Below are positions 48,673 to 58,223 of a stretch of 64,000 bases of DNA, piece by piece. Source of the DNA: an uncultured Pseudomonadota bacterium (GTDB lineage Bacteria > Pseudomonadota > Gammaproteobacteria > Burkholderiales > SG8-39); NCBI GenBank assembly GCA_903834835.1, contig CAILKO010000055.1, positions 1 to 64,000 on the forward strand, given 5' to 3'. Both the position numbers and the translations under genes were made by a program. Position 1 is the stretch's first letter, and the number at the start of each line of letters is the position of its first letter. The notes below the pieces were generated by a model, which worked only from the letters and a program-made list of their open reading frames with translations, was not told the origin of the DNA and ran no database searches.

Positions 48673-49427
48673 CCCGAGCCTGGGAGCAATTCCGCGACGA
48701 ACTCGCAACCTGGCAGGCCGAAGGGCTGGCGGCGCGCTTCTGGTGGCGGGACGACGACGCCACCGGATTCACGCCTGCCTTGTCGCGACTGCTCGCGCTT
48801 CAGTCGGCGACGCGTGCTCCGCTCGCTCTGGCCGTGATCCCCGCGCAGGCCGAAACCGAACTGCTGATGCACGAAACCAAGGGCCTGTGCATGCTTCAGC
48901 ACGGTGTGGACCACGTCAATCGCGCCGCACCGGGCGAAAAGAAATCCGAGTTCCCCGCGCGCTGCGACCAGGACCACAGCCTTGCCCGCATCGTCGAGGC
49001 GCGGCGCGATCTCGCGCGCCGGTCATCGGGCCGCGTCCTGCCTGTTCTGGTGCCACCCTGGAATCGCATCAACGCCGCGCTCGCTGGGCATCTGCATGCA
49101 GCAGGATACCGAGGCCTGAGCGGATTCGGCCTGGAGCTGCCCGGCTGCAACGGCCTCATCCAGCTCAACACCCATGTGGATATCGTGGCATGGCGGCGCG
49201 GCAAATCTTTCGCCGGAACGGACGAGGTGCTCGGGATCGCGACGACACTGCTCGAACAGCGCCGGCTCGGGAAAGCCGCGCATGCGCCCATCGGCTGGCT
49301 TACGCACCACGCAGTCCATGACGGCGCCGCCTGGGATTTCCTCGAGCGACTTTTCGCACTCACCCTGACGCTTTCTTCGGTCGAGTGGGTCGGCGCGGAC
49401 GCAATCTTCGCTGCGGGAAATTCGTGA
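48669..49427 (+). CDS. Polysaccharide deacetylase-like protein
   Basis: A 252-residue NodB-like protein. The metal triad is recognisable as Asp in RFWWRDDDATGF and the two histidines of LQHGVDHVN (HxxxH). PVLVPPWNRIN matches the R-x-P motif region, and a late His lies in GWLTHHAVHD. It is predicted to remove N-acetyl groups from an amino-sugar glycan or precursor. No signal peptide is present, so it would act in the cytoplasm. Its stop overlaps the next GTG start. Confidence 0.8.
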   Translation: MTRAWEQFRDELATWQAEGLAARFWWRDDDATGFTPALSRLLALQSATRAPLALAVIPAQAETELLMHETKGLCMLQHGVDHVNRAAPGEKKSEFPARCDQDHSLARIVEARRDLARRSSGRVLPVLVPPWNRINAALAGHLHAAGYRGLSGFGLELPGCNGLIQLNTHVDIVAWRRGKSFAGTDEVLGIATTLLEQRRLGKAAHAPIGWLTHHAVHDGAAWDFLERLFALTLTLSSVEWVGADAIFAAGNS

Positions 49428-49942
49428 CAGAGTTGGCATTTCAGAAGCAGCGCTCCGCGGAGGCGTCGACACTGCGCTATCCGGCCGCCGCGCTTGCCGG
49501 ATACCACCTGCGTGCCGCTACGGGACTGTGCGTGAGTCTCGGCCCGCTGCTGTTTCTGGAGCCTGCGCCAGCCATGACGATCGTGCTCACGGCGTTCGCC
49601 GCGATTTTCCTCGTATACTGCGCCCGGGGAGTTATCAGGCAGTACAGTCGCGTCGAGTACGATGAGGCAGGAATAAGAATCAGCGGCATAGTGAGGCAGG
49701 CGATCCGCTGGGAGACGTTGCAGGAACTGCGGGTCCGTTACTACACGACCCGGCGCGACGGTGAATCGGGTTGGATGCAGCTTCAGCTACGCGGCGATCG
49801 GGAGCACATCGTCGTTGATTCCTCGCTGACCTCGTTTACTCAGCTCGTCACAGTCTGCGCCAGCCGGTTCAGCATGACTGGCCGCGAACTGGACGATATC
49901 TCCCGCACGAATCTCGCATCTCTTGGGGTTTCAATTAAATGA
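49424..49942 (+). CDS. Two-helix membrane protein with bacterial PH-like domain
   Basis: A 172-residue protein with two transmembrane segments (about residues 38-56 and 59-77). They are followed by a domain beginning [17 protein letters not shown] and [13 protein letters not shown] that looks like bacterial PH-like proteins. GTG 49424 overlaps the deacetylase stop, and its own stop overlaps the ABC ATPase ATG, so it physically links the glycan cassette to the transporter genes. Function unknown; a membrane adaptor is an inference. Confidence 0.75.
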   Translation: MTELAFQKQRSAEASTLRYPAAALAGYHLRAATGLCVSLGPLLFLEPAPAMTIVLTAFAAIFLVYCARGVIRQYSRVEYDEAGIRISGIVRQAIRWETLQELRVRYYTTRRDGESGWMQLQLRGDREHIVVDSSLTSFTQLVTVCASRFSMTGRELDDISRTNLASLGVSIK

Positions 49943-51828
49943 GCGACTTGCTCACGGTAAGGGACCTCCGGGTCTATTTGAACGTCGATGCGGGCACCGT
50001 CAAGGCGGTCGACGGCGTTTCCTTCCGGGTCCCGGAAGGGAAGACGGTCGCTTTGGTCGGCGAATCCGGCTCCGGAAAATCGATCGTGGCGCAGACCATC
50101 ATGGGCATCCTGCCGGGGGTCGCCCGCATCGAAAGCGGCGAAATCCTGTTTGCGGATCCGGAACGCCCGGGCACCGTCGTGGATATCTCGCGACTCGACC
50201 CGCGCAGCAGCGAAATGCGGGCGCTGCGCGGCGGACGCATCTCGATCATATTCCAGGAGCCGATGACCGCGCTCTCCCCCCTGCACACGATCGGAAACCA
50301 GATCGAGGAGGCGCTCGCGCTGCACAGCACGCTCGGCCCCTCCGAGCGGCGGGCGGCCGCGGTGGAAATGCTGAAGCACGTCGGCTTCCCGAACCCGGGG
50401 CGTGCGATTCGCTCCTACCCGTTCGAACTTTCCGGCGGCCTGCGACAACGCGCAATGATCGCCATGGCGCTCGTATGCAGGCCCGCGCTCCTGGTGGCGG
50501 ACGAGCCGACCACGGCGCTCGATGTCACGATACAGGCCCAGATACTGCATCTCATCAAGGAACTCCAGGGCGAGTTCAAAATGGCGATGCTGATGATCAC
50601 GCACGACCTCGGGGTTGTCGCGAACGTCGCCGACGAAGTGGTCGTGATGTACCACGGGAAAGTCATGGAGTCCGGAAGCGTGCAGACAATCTTCCGCGAT
50701 CCCAGACACACCTACCTCAAGGCGCTCATGCGCGCGGTGCCGCGGTTTTCGATCGCCCCCGGCGAACGCCTTACCCCGATCCGCGAAGTCCAGGTGGCGG
50801 AGAGCTCGCTGATCGGAAGCCGCGTGCGTTCCGAGAGCAATGCCCCCGGAACACCGCTTCTGACCGTCAGCGGCCTGAACAAGCGCTACGAAACCAGAAA
50901 GACCTCGTTCTTCTCGAGACGCGATGCCGGAGAAGCCCGCAAAGCAGTCGACAACCTGAGTTTCGATGTGCGTACCGGGGAATGTCTCGGTCTGGTCGGA
51001 GAATCCGGATGCGGCAAGACGACCACCGCGAAAATGATCCTTCGCTCCATCCGTCCGGATGCGGGAACGATCACATTCAACGACGCCGGAAGGCAGCGGG
51101 ATGTGCTGGCGCTTCAGGGCGACGAGCTTTTCTCGTACCGGCGCAAGGTCCAGTTCATCTTCCAGGATCCCTTCGGCTCTCTGAATCCCCGGATGACAGC
51201 CTACGACATCATCAGCGAGCCGCTGGTCATCCACGGCATCGGCGACGATGCCGAGCGCTACGAGCGGGTAAAGGAGCTCATGATGCTGGTCGGGCTGGAC
51301 GTCCGGTACCTGCGACGCTACCCGCACAGTTTCTCCGGCGGCCAGCGCCAGCGGATCGGGATCGCGCGGGCGCTCGCGCTCGGCCCGGATCTGCTGATAT
51401 GCGACGAACCCGTTTCCGCCCTGGACGTATCGGTACAGGCGCAGGTGCTGAACCTGTTGCGTGACCTGCGCGCAACGCTGAATCTGACCTACATCTTCAT
51501 TTCGCACAATCTCGCGGTGGTTCATTACCTCGCTGACCGCATCGCGGTGATGTGCGCAGGCCGGCTGGTGGAACTCGCTACCCGGGACGAGCTTTTCCGC
51601 AATCCGGTCCATCCCTATACGAAGGCCCTGCTCGCCGCCGTGCCCGATCCCGATCTCGACAGGAAGCTCGATTTCGCGCTGCTCATGGAAGGCAAGGCCT
51701 CGGAGCCGGACTGCTGGCCGGAACCCTTCCTGATTGACGCCACGCACCGCCCCGAGCTCATCGACGTGGGCGGCGGTCACCTGGTGCGTGCCGCGGCAGG
51801 CGGCGTCACGCTGGAGCGCGCAGCATGA
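49939..51828 (+). CDS. Peptide-type ABC importer, fused double ATPase (YejF/DppDF-like)
   Basis: A 629-residue cytoplasmic subunit with two complete ATP-binding modules. The first has [20 protein letters not shown] and ADEPTTALD; the second has [20 protein letters not shown] and CDEPVSALD, plus the oligopeptide-family C-terminal segment [18 protein letters not shown]. All catalytic residues are intact, in contrast to the 58224 protein. It is coupled by ATGA to both its upstream neighbour and the substrate-binding protein gene. The likely cargo is a peptide or related small molecule. Confidence 0.92.
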   Translation: MSDLLTVRDLRVYLNVDAGTVKAVDGVSFRVPEGKTVALVGESGSGKSIVAQTIMGILPGVARIESGEILFADPERPGTVVDISRLDPRSSEMRALRGGRISIIFQEPMTALSPLHTIGNQIEEALALHSTLGPSERRAAAVEMLKHVGFPNPGRAIRSYPFELSGGLRQRAMIAMALVCRPALLVADEPTTALDVTIQAQILHLIKELQGEFKMAMLMITHDLGVVANVADEVVVMYHGKVMESGSVQTIFRDPRHTYLKALMRAVPRFSIAPGERLTPIREVQVAESSLIGSRVRSESNAPGTPLLTVSGLNKRYETRKTSFFSRRDAGEARKAVDNLSFDVRTGECLGLVGESGCGKTTTAKMILRSIRPDAGTITFNDAGRQRDVLALQGDELFSYRRKVQFIFQDPFGSLNPRMTAYDIISEPLVIHGIGDDAERYERVKELMMLVGLDVRYLRRYPHSFSGGQRQRIGIARALALGPDLLICDEPVSALDVSVQAQVLNLLRDLRATLNLTYIFISHNLAVVHYLADRIAVMCAGRLVELATRDELFRNPVHPYTKALLAAVPDPDLDRKLDFALLMEGKASEPDCWPEPFLIDATHRPELIDVGGGHLVRAAAGGVTLERAA

Positions 51829-53699
51829 GACTCCCTGCACTTTTACTTCTGGCATGTGCCTGGACCTGCGCCTTTTCAGCGCAGCTGATAGAGCCGCCCG
51901 TCCTGCGCGGGGCGGTCGCGGAGGGCCGCCTGCCGTCCGTAGGCCAGCGCGCCCCGGAGAATCCGCTCGTCGTCTCCTTCGAGGACGGGATGCGAGCCGG
52001 GAAATATGGCGGCAACCTCCAGATGCTGATCGGCCGCAGTCGCGACGTGCGCCTGCTCGTCGTCTACGGATACGCACGACTCGTGGTCTACAACCGCAAA
52101 CTCCAGATTACGCCCGACCTGATCGAGAGTTTTGATGTGCGCGAAGGTCGCATCTTTACCTTCAAGCTGCGGCGCGGCCACAAGTGGTCGGACGGCAAGC
52201 CGTTCACGACCGAGGACTTCCGCTATTACTGGGAAGACGTCGCGAACAACACCGAATTGAGTCCGGGCGGCCCGCCGCGCGACCTGCTCGTGGATGGTGA
52301 ACCGCCCAAGGTCGAAATCCTTGACGCCATCACAGTCCGCTACACCTGGACGAAGCCCAATCCCGACTTCCTGCCCAAGCTGGCGGGAAGTTCGCCGCTC
52401 TTCATCTTCAGGCCGGCGCACTATCTGAAGAAATTCCACAAGAAGTACAGCCCCGAGGTCGCCGAGAAGGAAAAAAGCGGTGGCGGGAAGCAGCGCTGGG
52501 CTGCGGTACACAACCGCCAGGACAATATGTATCAGTTCGACAATCCTGCGCTGCCGACACTCCAGCCCTGGATGAACACCACGAAACCGCCGGCGGACCG
52601 GTTCATCGCGGTACGCAATCCGTATTTCCATCGCGTCGACCCGAACGGTCTGCAACTGCCCTACATCGATCAGGTAACCATGGTGATCGCGGACAGCAAG
52701 CTGATCCCGGCCAAGGTCGGCGCTGGCGAGGCGGACCTTCAGGCTCGCGACCTCCAGTTCAACAACTACACCTTCCTGAAGCGCAACGAGAAGAACAACC
52801 GCTTCCGCACGCTGCTCTGGCACACGGGCAGCGGCTCGCACTTCTCGCTCTATCCGAACCTCAACGTGAACGACCCGGTATGGCGCAAGCTGCTGCGTGA
52901 CGTCCGGTTCCGGAGAGCGCTTTCGCTCGCGATAGACCGCCCGCTCATCAACAGCGTGATCTATTTCGGGCTCGCTTCGGAGAGCAACAACACCATGCTC
53001 CCGGACAGTCCGCTCGCGCGGCCGGCCTACCGGTCCGAGTGGGCGACCTACGACCGCAAGGCCGCCTCGAAGCTGCTCGACGAAATCGGCCTGAAGCGCG
53101 GACTGGACGGCATACGCAGTCTCCCGGACGGCAGGCCGCTGGAAATCATCGTCGAGACGGCGGGCGAAAGTTCGGAGCAGGCCGACGTGCTGGAATTGAT
53201 CGGAGAGACCTGGCGCGAGGTGGGGGTAAAGCTCTTCACCAAACCCTCTCAACGCGACACGTTTCGCAAGCGCATTTTCTCGGGCGAGACAGTGATGTCG
53301 GTCTGGAGCGGCTTCGACAACGGACTCGCGACCCCGGACATGAGTCCCGAGGAACTCGCGCCCACCAGCCAGATGCAACTCCAATGGCCGAAGTTCGGTC
53401 AGTTCCACGAAAACAGCGGCCGGGTAGGCGAATCGCCGGACATTCCCGAAGTTCAGGAACTCTCGACGCTCTATCGCGCATGGCGCAAAACCGACTCCAC
53501 CGCCGAGCGCGAACGCATCTGGCACCGCATGCTGAGCTTGCACGCCGAACAGCAGTACACCATCGGCGTCGTGGCCGGCGTGCCCCAGCCCGTAGTCGTG
53601 CGCACCACCTTGCACAACGTTCCGGAGAAGGGCTTCTACAACTTCGAACCCGGCGCTTTCTTCGGCATCTACCGTCCCGAAACCTTCTGGTTCCAATAG
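51825..53699 (+). CDS. ABC importer periplasmic substrate-binding protein (SBP family 5)
   Basis: A 624-residue solute receptor. Signal peptide [16 protein letters not shown] is followed by the SBP_bac_5 pattern: [53 protein letters not shown] and, near the end, [15 protein letters not shown]. It is longer than DppA/OppA (about 535) and near YejA length. It probably feeds the two permeases that follow. The ligand is unknown. Confidence 0.9.
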   Translation: MRLPALLLLACAWTCAFSAQLIEPPVLRGAVAEGRLPSVGQRAPENPLVVSFEDGMRAGKYGGNLQMLIGRSRDVRLLVVYGYARLVVYNRKLQITPDLIESFDVREGRIFTFKLRRGHKWSDGKPFTTEDFRYYWEDVANNTELSPGGPPRDLLVDGEPPKVEILDAITVRYTWTKPNPDFLPKLAGSSPLFIFRPAHYLKKFHKKYSPEVAEKEKSGGGKQRWAAVHNRQDNMYQFDNPALPTLQPWMNTTKPPADRFIAVRNPYFHRVDPNGLQLPYIDQVTMVIADSKLIPAKVGAGEADLQARDLQFNNYTFLKRNEKNNRFRTLLWHTGSGSHFSLYPNLNVNDPVWRKLLRDVRFRRALSLAIDRPLINSVIYFGLASESNNTMLPDSPLARPAYRSEWATYDRKAASKLLDEIGLKRGLDGIRSLPDGRPLEIIVETAGESSEQADVLELIGETWREVGVKLFTKPSQRDTFRKRIFSGETVMSVWSGFDNGLATPDMSPEELAPTSQMQLQWPKFGQFHENSGRVGESPDIPEVQELSTLYRAWRKTDSTAERERIWHRMLSLHAEQQYTIGVVAGVPQPVVVRTTLHNVPEKGFYNFEPGAFFGIYRPETFWFQ

Positions 53700-53706
53700 A
53701 GTCCCC

Positions 53707-54732
53707 ATGCTGAACTACGTCGTCCGACGCATACTTGTCATGATCCCGACGCTGCTGGTGATCAGCTTCGTCACATTCATGATCATCAAACTGCCGCCTG
53801 GAGATTTCCTTTCCAACCAGATTGCCGAACTGCGCAGTCAGGGCGACACGGCCGCAATGGAAAAGGCGGAGTTCCTGCGCAAGCACTACGGGCTCGACAA
53901 GCCATTCCTCGAGCAGTATGCAGCCTGGATCGGCGTGCGCCCCACCGACCAGGGCTACTCGGGTCTGATCCAGGGTGACTTCGGCTGGTCTTTCGAGCAC
54001 GATCTTCCGGTAAAGGAGGTGGTGGGCGACCGCATGCTGATGTCATTCATCCTGAACTTTTCGGTCATCCTGTTCACCTGGCTGGTCGCGTTCCCGATCG
54101 GCGTCTATGCGGCGACCCATCAGTACAGCTGGAGCGACCACGGCCTCACGCTGTTCGGTTATCTGGGGCTTGCGACGCCGAATTTCCTGCTTGCGCTCGT
54201 GCTGATGTATTTCGCCAATGTCCAGTTCGGCCTCGCGGTCGGAGGCATCATGGATGCGAGCTATCTTGGCGAGCCGTGGAGCTGGGCCAAGGCCGGCTCG
54301 GTGCTCAGCCATCTCTGGATACCGGTCATCGTGATCGGAACGTCCGGCACGGCTGCGATGATCCGGAGACTGCGCGCGAATCTGCTGGACGAATTGCAGA
54401 AGCAATACGTCGTGACGGCGCGCGCGAAGGGCATGCCGGCTTTCCGGCTGCTTGTGAAGTACCCGCTGCGCATGTCGCTGAACCCCTTCATCGCCGACAT
54501 CGGCAACCTGCTGCCCAGCGTGATCTCGGGTTCTGCAATCGTATCCGTCGTGCTGTCGCTGCAGACAGAAGGCCCGATGCTGCTCGATGCATTGCGCAGC
54601 CAGGATCAGTACCTGGCGGGATCGTTTCTGATGTTCCTGGCGCTGCTGACTGTCATCGGCACCTTCATTTCCGACCTGCTGCTGGCGGTCCTTGATCCGA
54701 GGATCCGGCTCTCCGGAGGTACGCAGCAATGA
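53707..54732 (+). CDS. ABC importer permease 1 (YejB/DppB-like)
   Basis: A 341-residue inner-membrane permease with about six helices. The N terminus YVVRRILVMIPTLLVISFVT is typical of DppB-type subunits, and the ATPase-contact loop is VTARAKGMPAFRLLVKYPLR near residue 236. Seven bases separate it from the binding-protein gene, and its stop overlaps the second permease ATG (ATGA). Confidence 0.92.
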   Translation: MLNYVVRRILVMIPTLLVISFVTFMIIKLPPGDFLSNQIAELRSQGDTAAMEKAEFLRKHYGLDKPFLEQYAAWIGVRPTDQGYSGLIQGDFGWSFEHDLPVKEVVGDRMLMSFILNFSVILFTWLVAFPIGVYAATHQYSWSDHGLTLFGYLGLATPNFLLALVLMYFANVQFGLAVGGIMDASYLGEPWSWAKAGSVLSHLWIPVIVIGTSGTAAMIRRLRANLLDELQKQYVVTARAKGMPAFRLLVKYPLRMSLNPFIADIGNLLPSVISGSAIVSVVLSLQTEGPMLLDALRSQDQYLAGSFLMFLALLTVIGTFISDLLLAVLDPRIRLSGGTQQ

Positions 54733-55898
54733 GCGCGAACGCCCCCAGCGAGCCGCTGCAGCACTATGTATCGCCCGACCCCTTCGAGCCGATGGCGACC
54801 GAGGCCCTGTCGCCGGAGCAGGAGCGCTTCTACCGCGCGTCCCAATGGACGATCATGTGGTGGAAGTTCAAGCGCCACCGGATCGCCGTCCTTGCCGCGG
54901 CAATCCTGCTCGCGTTCTATGCATCCACGCTGGTAAGCGAGTTTCTCGCCCCCTACCACCTGCACACCCGGAACGCGCAGCACATCTACGCGCCCCCGCA
55001 GGGAGTGCACCTGTTCCACGAAGGCCGCTTCGTCGGGCCCTTCGTCTATGGCTACGACATGAAGCTGAATCTCGAGACTCTGATGCGGGAGTACAGCGAG
55101 AATCCGTCGAAGGTACAGCCGTTGCGCTTTTTCTGTCAGGGCGATGAGTACCGCTTCTGGGGCATGATCGAAGGCCGATTCCATCTGGTATGCCCTGCGG
55201 AAGGCGGCACGTTCTTCCCGTTCGGCACCGACAGGCTCGGACGAGACCTCTTTTCGCGGATCATCTACGGCTCGCGGGTGTCGCTCACGATCGGCCTGCT
55301 CGGGATACTCGTCAGCTTCGTGATCGGGATCACGCTGGGCGGAATCTCCGGCTATTTCGGGGGCTGGGTGGACAACATCATCCAGCGCTTCATCGAGATG
55401 GTCCGCTCCTTCCCCGAACTGCCTCTCTGGATGGCGTTGTCCGCCGCGCTGCCCGTGAACTGGAGTCCGCTGCTCGTGTACTTCGGTATCACGATCATCC
55501 TCGGCCTGCTTGACTGGCCGGGGCTCGCGCGCGCGGTCCGCTCCAAGCTGCTATCCCTGCGCGAGGAGGATTTCGCCGCCGCGGCGGTGCTGATGGGCGC
55601 GAAGCCCAGCCGCGTGATCGGACGACACCTGCTCCCCAGTTTCGCCAGCCACCTGATTGCATCGGTCACCCTCGCCGTCCCGGGCATGATCCTCGGCGAA
55701 ACAGCCCTCTCCTTCCTCGGCCTCGGGCTGCGACCGCCGGTTACCAGCTGGGGGGTGCTGCTGAACGAAGCCCAGAACATCAACTCGGTCGCGCTTTACC
55801 CCTGGATCATGCTGTCCGTAGCACCCGTGTTTGTGGTCGTACTTGCATTCAACTTCTTCGGTGACGGCCTGCGCGACGCAGCCGACCCGTACAAGTAA
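54729..55898 (+). CDS. ABC importer permease 2 (YejE/DppC-like)
   Basis: A 389-residue permease with an N-terminal cytoplasmic segment, one helix (RIAVLAAAILLAFYASTL), a periplasmic insertion of about 100 residues and five further helices. The coupling loop is AAAVLMGAKPSRVIGRHLLP. The long insertion is a feature of YejE-type subunits. It is followed after 8 bp by the K+ channel gene on the same strand. Confidence 0.92.
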   Translation: MSANAPSEPLQHYVSPDPFEPMATEALSPEQERFYRASQWTIMWWKFKRHRIAVLAAAILLAFYASTLVSEFLAPYHLHTRNAQHIYAPPQGVHLFHEGRFVGPFVYGYDMKLNLETLMREYSENPSKVQPLRFFCQGDEYRFWGMIEGRFHLVCPAEGGTFFPFGTDRLGRDLFSRIIYGSRVSLTIGLLGILVSFVIGITLGGISGYFGGWVDNIIQRFIEMVRSFPELPLWMALSAALPVNWSPLLVYFGITIILGLLDWPGLARAVRSKLLSLREEDFAAAAVLMGAKPSRVIGRHLLPSFASHLIASVTLAVPGMILGETALSFLGLGLRPPVTSWGVLLNEAQNINSVALYPWIMLSVAPVFVVVLAFNFFGDGLRDAADPYK

Positions 55899-55906
55899 CG
55901 TCGATC

Positions 55907-57058
55907 ATGTCGGGCGCCGAGCACGGCGGCTTTCGAAGCAGGCTGCGGCGCCAGCTCACCCACAGCGAGACGGAGTCCGAGGGACGTTCGCTGCGTATCG
56001 CGCTGGTGCTCACCGTGATCATCAGCGTATCGACCGCGATCATCAAATCGGTCCCCTCTTTCGAAGCCTCCCACCGCCTGCTGCTCGATGTGGTCCTCGT
56101 CGCGACGACCCTGCTGTTTGCACTCGAGTATGGCGCGCGCATCTGGTGCGCGGCAGATGATCCGGCCGAGGACAATCCTGGCCGTGCGCGCGTGCGCTAC
56201 GTGCTCTCGGTTCCCGGCCTGGTCGATCTCATTTCGGCGATCCCCTTCGCACTCAGTCCGCATCTTGGTGTCAGCATCGACTGGCTCGACATCGTTCCGA
56301 TCTTCAAGCTGCTGCGCTATACGGCGGCCTTCCAGTTTCTGGTCGAAGCTGTCTACAGCGAGCGTCGGGTGCTCGCGAGCGCGGCGGTACTGCTGCTCGC
56401 GCTGCTGATATTCCAGTCGAGCATCCTTTATTACCTTGAGCGCGAGGTCCAGCCGGAGAAGTTCGCAAGCATTCCTGATGCGATGTGGTGGGGCATCATC
56501 ACCCTTGCAACGGTCGGCTACGGCGACGTCACGCCGGTCACCGCCCTCGGCAAGGTTGCCGGCGGCATTACCGCGATACTCGGCCTTTGCATGTTTGCAA
56601 TTCCAATCGGCATCATTGCGTCTGCCTTCATCGAGGCGGCGCGGCGCCGGGAGTTCGTGGTCACCTGGAACCTGGTTGCGAATGTGCCGATGTTCCGGCA
56701 CCTCGATGCAGCGCGCATCGCGGCCCTGGCGGGTGTGCTGCGTGCCCAGCGCGTGGAACGCGGCGAGCGCATCATCCACAAGGGCGAGCATGGCGAATCG
56801 ATGTACTTTGTTGTCTCGGGCGAGGTCGAGGTCGACCCGGGCGCCGGCGCAAAGACCTTCCGTCTATCTTCCGGCGACTTCTTCGGCGAAATCGCACTGA
56901 TCGAGGATCTCCCCCGTACCGCCACCGTGACGGCGCAAGGCCCCGTTCGGCTGCTCGTGCTTCACAAGCGCGACTTCGACCGGTTCATGGCCGGCCACCC
57001 GGAACTCGCGCAGTCGGTCCGGCTCGCTGCGGAACAGCGCCTCCGGAATAGCGGATAA
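55907..57058 (+). CDS. Cyclic-nucleotide-gated potassium channel (MlotiK1-like)
   Basis: A 383-residue six-helix channel. S1-S4 span about residues 22-150 with few positive charges in S4 (VPIFKLLRYTAAF), so voltage sensing is doubtful. The K+ selectivity filter TVGYGD is at 202-207, between S5 and S6. A C-terminal cyclic-nucleotide-binding domain has an intact phosphate cassette, Gly327-Glu328 through Arg337-Thr338 (EDLPRTATVTA). The layout is like the cAMP-gated channel MlotiK1. It starts 8 bp after the permease gene and opens the cyclic-nucleotide part of the block. Confidence 0.9.
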   Translation: MSGAEHGGFRSRLRRQLTHSETESEGRSLRIALVLTVIISVSTAIIKSVPSFEASHRLLLDVVLVATTLLFALEYGARIWCAADDPAEDNPGRARVRYVLSVPGLVDLISAIPFALSPHLGVSIDWLDIVPIFKLLRYTAAFQFLVEAVYSERRVLASAAVLLLALLIFQSSILYYLEREVQPEKFASIPDAMWWGIITLATVGYGDVTPVTALGKVAGGITAILGLCMFAIPIGIIASAFIEAARRREFVVTWNLVANVPMFRHLDAARIAALAGVLRAQRVERGERIIHKGEHGESMYFVVSGEVEVDPGAGAKTFRLSSGDFFGEIALIEDLPRTATVTAQGPVRLLVLHKRDFDRFMAGHPELAQSVRLAAEQRLRNSG

Positions 57059-57106
57059 ATCACCACCGCCGCCCGCAGCTGCGCGAATGCTGCGGCGTGG
57101 ACCGCC

Positions 57107-57115
57107 TGCTAGACT
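57107..57115 (+). promoter_or_regulatory. Extended -10 element upstream of the GGDEF gene
   Basis: TGCTAGACT matches an extended -10 box and is the same 9-mer found before the M23 gene (30267-30275). No good -35 box is seen. If used, transcription would begin downstream of the 57087 ATG and favour the later TTG start of the GGDEF protein. Confidence 0.25.
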
Positions 57116-57194
57116 AAGTGCCATACATAGTTTTCCTGTCCGAGCCGGAACTCCGCCACAGGGCCACTACCCGATTCCCAGACCCCAGGCTGCC

Positions 57195-58154
57195 TTGAAA
57201 TCATCCCGAATCTTCGATGCCGCACGTGACAGCCTGGGCGGGCTGGCCCTCCTGGAAGGCGCCGATGCCGCGCTCATCGCGAACCTGCTCGCGGGCGTGG
57301 AGGTTCGCAGTTTCGCGGCCGGCGAATCGGTGCTCGCTGCCGGTGCGCCGAACGAGTACTTGTACGTCGTTCTCTCCGGCAGTCTCCGGGTTTCGATCAC
57401 TCCTGAAGAACGGCGGGCTGCGCCGCTCGTCAAGCGCGGCGAATGCGCGGGCGAGCTTTCAGTCATCGATGGTGCCCTGACTTCCGCTGCCGTCACCGCC
57501 GAGTCGGACTCCGAGTTGCTCGCGCTCGACCGTGCGCGCGTGCACCTGCTCGCGGACCGCTCGCATCCCGTCGCGCGCAACCTGCTCCGGCTGCTTTCGG
57601 GCAGACTCCGCGGCACAAATAGGCTCCTGCTTGACGAGGCCCACCGCGCGGATGCCCTGCAGGCCAGCACGATCACCGATCTGACGACCGGTCTGTATTC
57701 CCGCAACTGGCTGGACAGCACGCTCGAGCGACTCGCACAGCGTGCCGGCCAGGGCGGAACCGGATTCTCGGTGCTGCTCATGGACATTGATCATTTCGCC
57801 ATGCTGAACCAGAACCTCGGGCGCGCGCAGGGCGACCGCGCGCTCGCACTTGCGGCCATGGCCTTGCGCTCCGGTCTGCGCCCGACTGACCAGGCGGCGC
57901 GTTTCGGCGGGGACGAGTTCGCTGTGCTGCTCCCCGGCGCGGTATCGATCGGAGTTGCCACTGCAATCGGCGAACGTGCCTGCGGCGCACTTAGGCTGGT
58001 GCGCGATCCCGAGCTCGAGTCGCTGCGTCTCACCTGCTCGGCAGGTGTGGCGGTGCACGCGAAGGGGGATACACCGATTCAGTTGCTCGAACGCGCACTG
58101 AAGGCGCTTGATCAGGCCAAGCAGGCGGGCGGCAACCGGGTCGCGGGAGCCTGA
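57195..58154 (+). CDS. Diguanylate cyclase with degenerate cyclic-nucleotide-binding domain
   Basis: A 319-residue protein (numbered from TTG 57195; an in-frame ATG at 57087 would add 36 residues of unlikely coding character). Residues about 20-140 form a cNMP-binding fold, but the phosphate cassette reads AGELSVIDGALTSAA, with Thr96 where the essential Arg should be, so ligand binding is doubtful. Residues about 160-315 form a GGDEF domain with intact GGDEF at 238-242 and an RxxD inhibitory site RPTD at 229-232. It should make c-di-GMP with feedback inhibition. It lies between the gated channel and the pseudo-ABC gene. Confidence 0.88.
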   Translation: MKSSRIFDAARDSLGGLALLEGADAALIANLLAGVEVRSFAAGESVLAAGAPNEYLYVVLSGSLRVSITPEERRAAPLVKRGECAGELSVIDGALTSAAVTAESDSELLALDRARVHLLADRSHPVARNLLRLLSGRLRGTNRLLLDEAHRADALQASTITDLTTGLYSRNWLDSTLERLAQRAGQGGTGFSVLLMDIDHFAMLNQNLGRAQGDRALALAAMALRSGLRPTDQAARFGGDEFAVLLPGAVSIGVATAIGERACGALRLVRDPELESLRLTCSAGVAVHAKGDTPIQLLERALKALDQAKQAGGNRVAGA

Positions 58155-58223
58155 AGGGCGGCAGGCGGCGGTCCAGGAAAACCACGCGGCGGATAGCAGT
58201 ACGCCGCATGACATTGCGCGGGT

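Noticed and set aside
49840-53708. Two long minus-strand frames (745 and 610 codons) opposite the ABC importer genes
   Set aside because: Antisense to genes with complete, family-typical motifs; composition is that of shadow frames.
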